Below are positions 48,026 through 48,028 of a DNA stretch of 48,028 nucleotides, piece by piece. Source of the stretch: an uncultured Slackia sp. (GTDB lineage: Bacteria > Actinomycetota > Coriobacteriia > Coriobacteriales > Eggerthellaceae); contig CAKUIK010000016.1 in NCBI GenBank assembly GCA_934661005.1, positions 1 through 48,028 on the forward strand. Direction: 5' to 3'. Made by a program: the position numbers and the translations under genes. A model generated the notes under the pieces. The model did no database searches. It had not been told where the DNA came from and saw nothing but the letters and a program-made list of their open reading frames with translations. Each line of letters begins with the position of its first letter. Positions within the stretch are counted from its first letter, which is position 1.

Positions 48026-48028
48026 TTC

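Noticed and set aside
47772..48026. Minus-strand 84-residue ORF over tRNA-Leu
   Set aside because: The first part is the antisense of the tRNA (typical VPEARVELAR artefact) and the rest covers hairpin-rich non-coding DNA.

Overview
The window looks like chromosome from a high-GC anaerobic actinobacterium of class Coriobacteriia, most likely Eggerthellaceae (Slackia- or Denitrobacterium-like). This is inferred from gene content, not from a marker-gene search. The clues are a Tat-exported FAD-dependent reductase of the 'fumarate reductase-like' type divergent from a membrane LuxR regulator, a TSCPD-domain protein, large sortase-type surface proteins, an UMF1-type MFS transporter and a TIGR02452 protein. 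I see no prophage, insertion sequence, CRISPR array or rRNA.

Layout. 1-3.6 kb: tRNA-Gly(GCC), then a small membrane protein, a TrkH K+ transporter, a secreted OB-fold-like protein and rsgA, tightly packed. 3.7-9.9 kb: a His-rich metal exporter, a small winged-helix protein, a structured RNA candidate, an HD hydrolase, a zinc-dependent phospholipase C-like protein, an MFS transporter and a TM2-domain protein. 10.0-13.5 kb: the reductase/LuxR pair around a perfect inverted repeat. 13.5-19.7 kb: surface and envelope genes (zinc-ribbon membrane protein, 1107-residue coiled-coil/CAP protein, Ig-like surface protein). 19.7-26.5 kb: housekeeping genes (TSCPD, HAD, lrgAB, NUDIX, RlmK-like methyltransferase, thioesterase, TIGR02452). 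26.6-34.5 kb: a promoter/structured RNA/terminator unit and then a 2458-residue vWA adhesin with about ten isopeptide-type repeats.

34.5-39.7 kb is the accessory stretch. It holds a 51-bp-period repeat, initiator tRNA, gene remnants, an orphan CdiA-CT-like nuclease, two PLP enzymes for sulfur amino acids, a SHOCT remnant, a striking triple inverted repeat and a Phd/RelE-type toxin-antitoxin pair. 39.75-45.5 kb is the most interesting locus: a near-consensus Gram-positive LexA (SOS) box overlaps the promoter of a three-gene operon. That operon encodes a cytosolic LRR/ankyrin-like protein, a metallopeptidase-like/vWA protein and a MoxR-family AAA+ ATPase, the ATPase being frameshifted near its 3' end. 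This is the architecture of a MoxR-vWA ternary (conflict- or chaperone-type) system. The window closes with a lipoprotein, a gamma-class carbonic anhydrase and tRNA-Leu(CAA).

Several promoters (TATAAT-like) sit only 7-9 nt before an ATG that lacks a ribosome binding site, which suggests leaderless mRNAs. Intrinsic terminators are frequent and clear, and they help define the transcription units.
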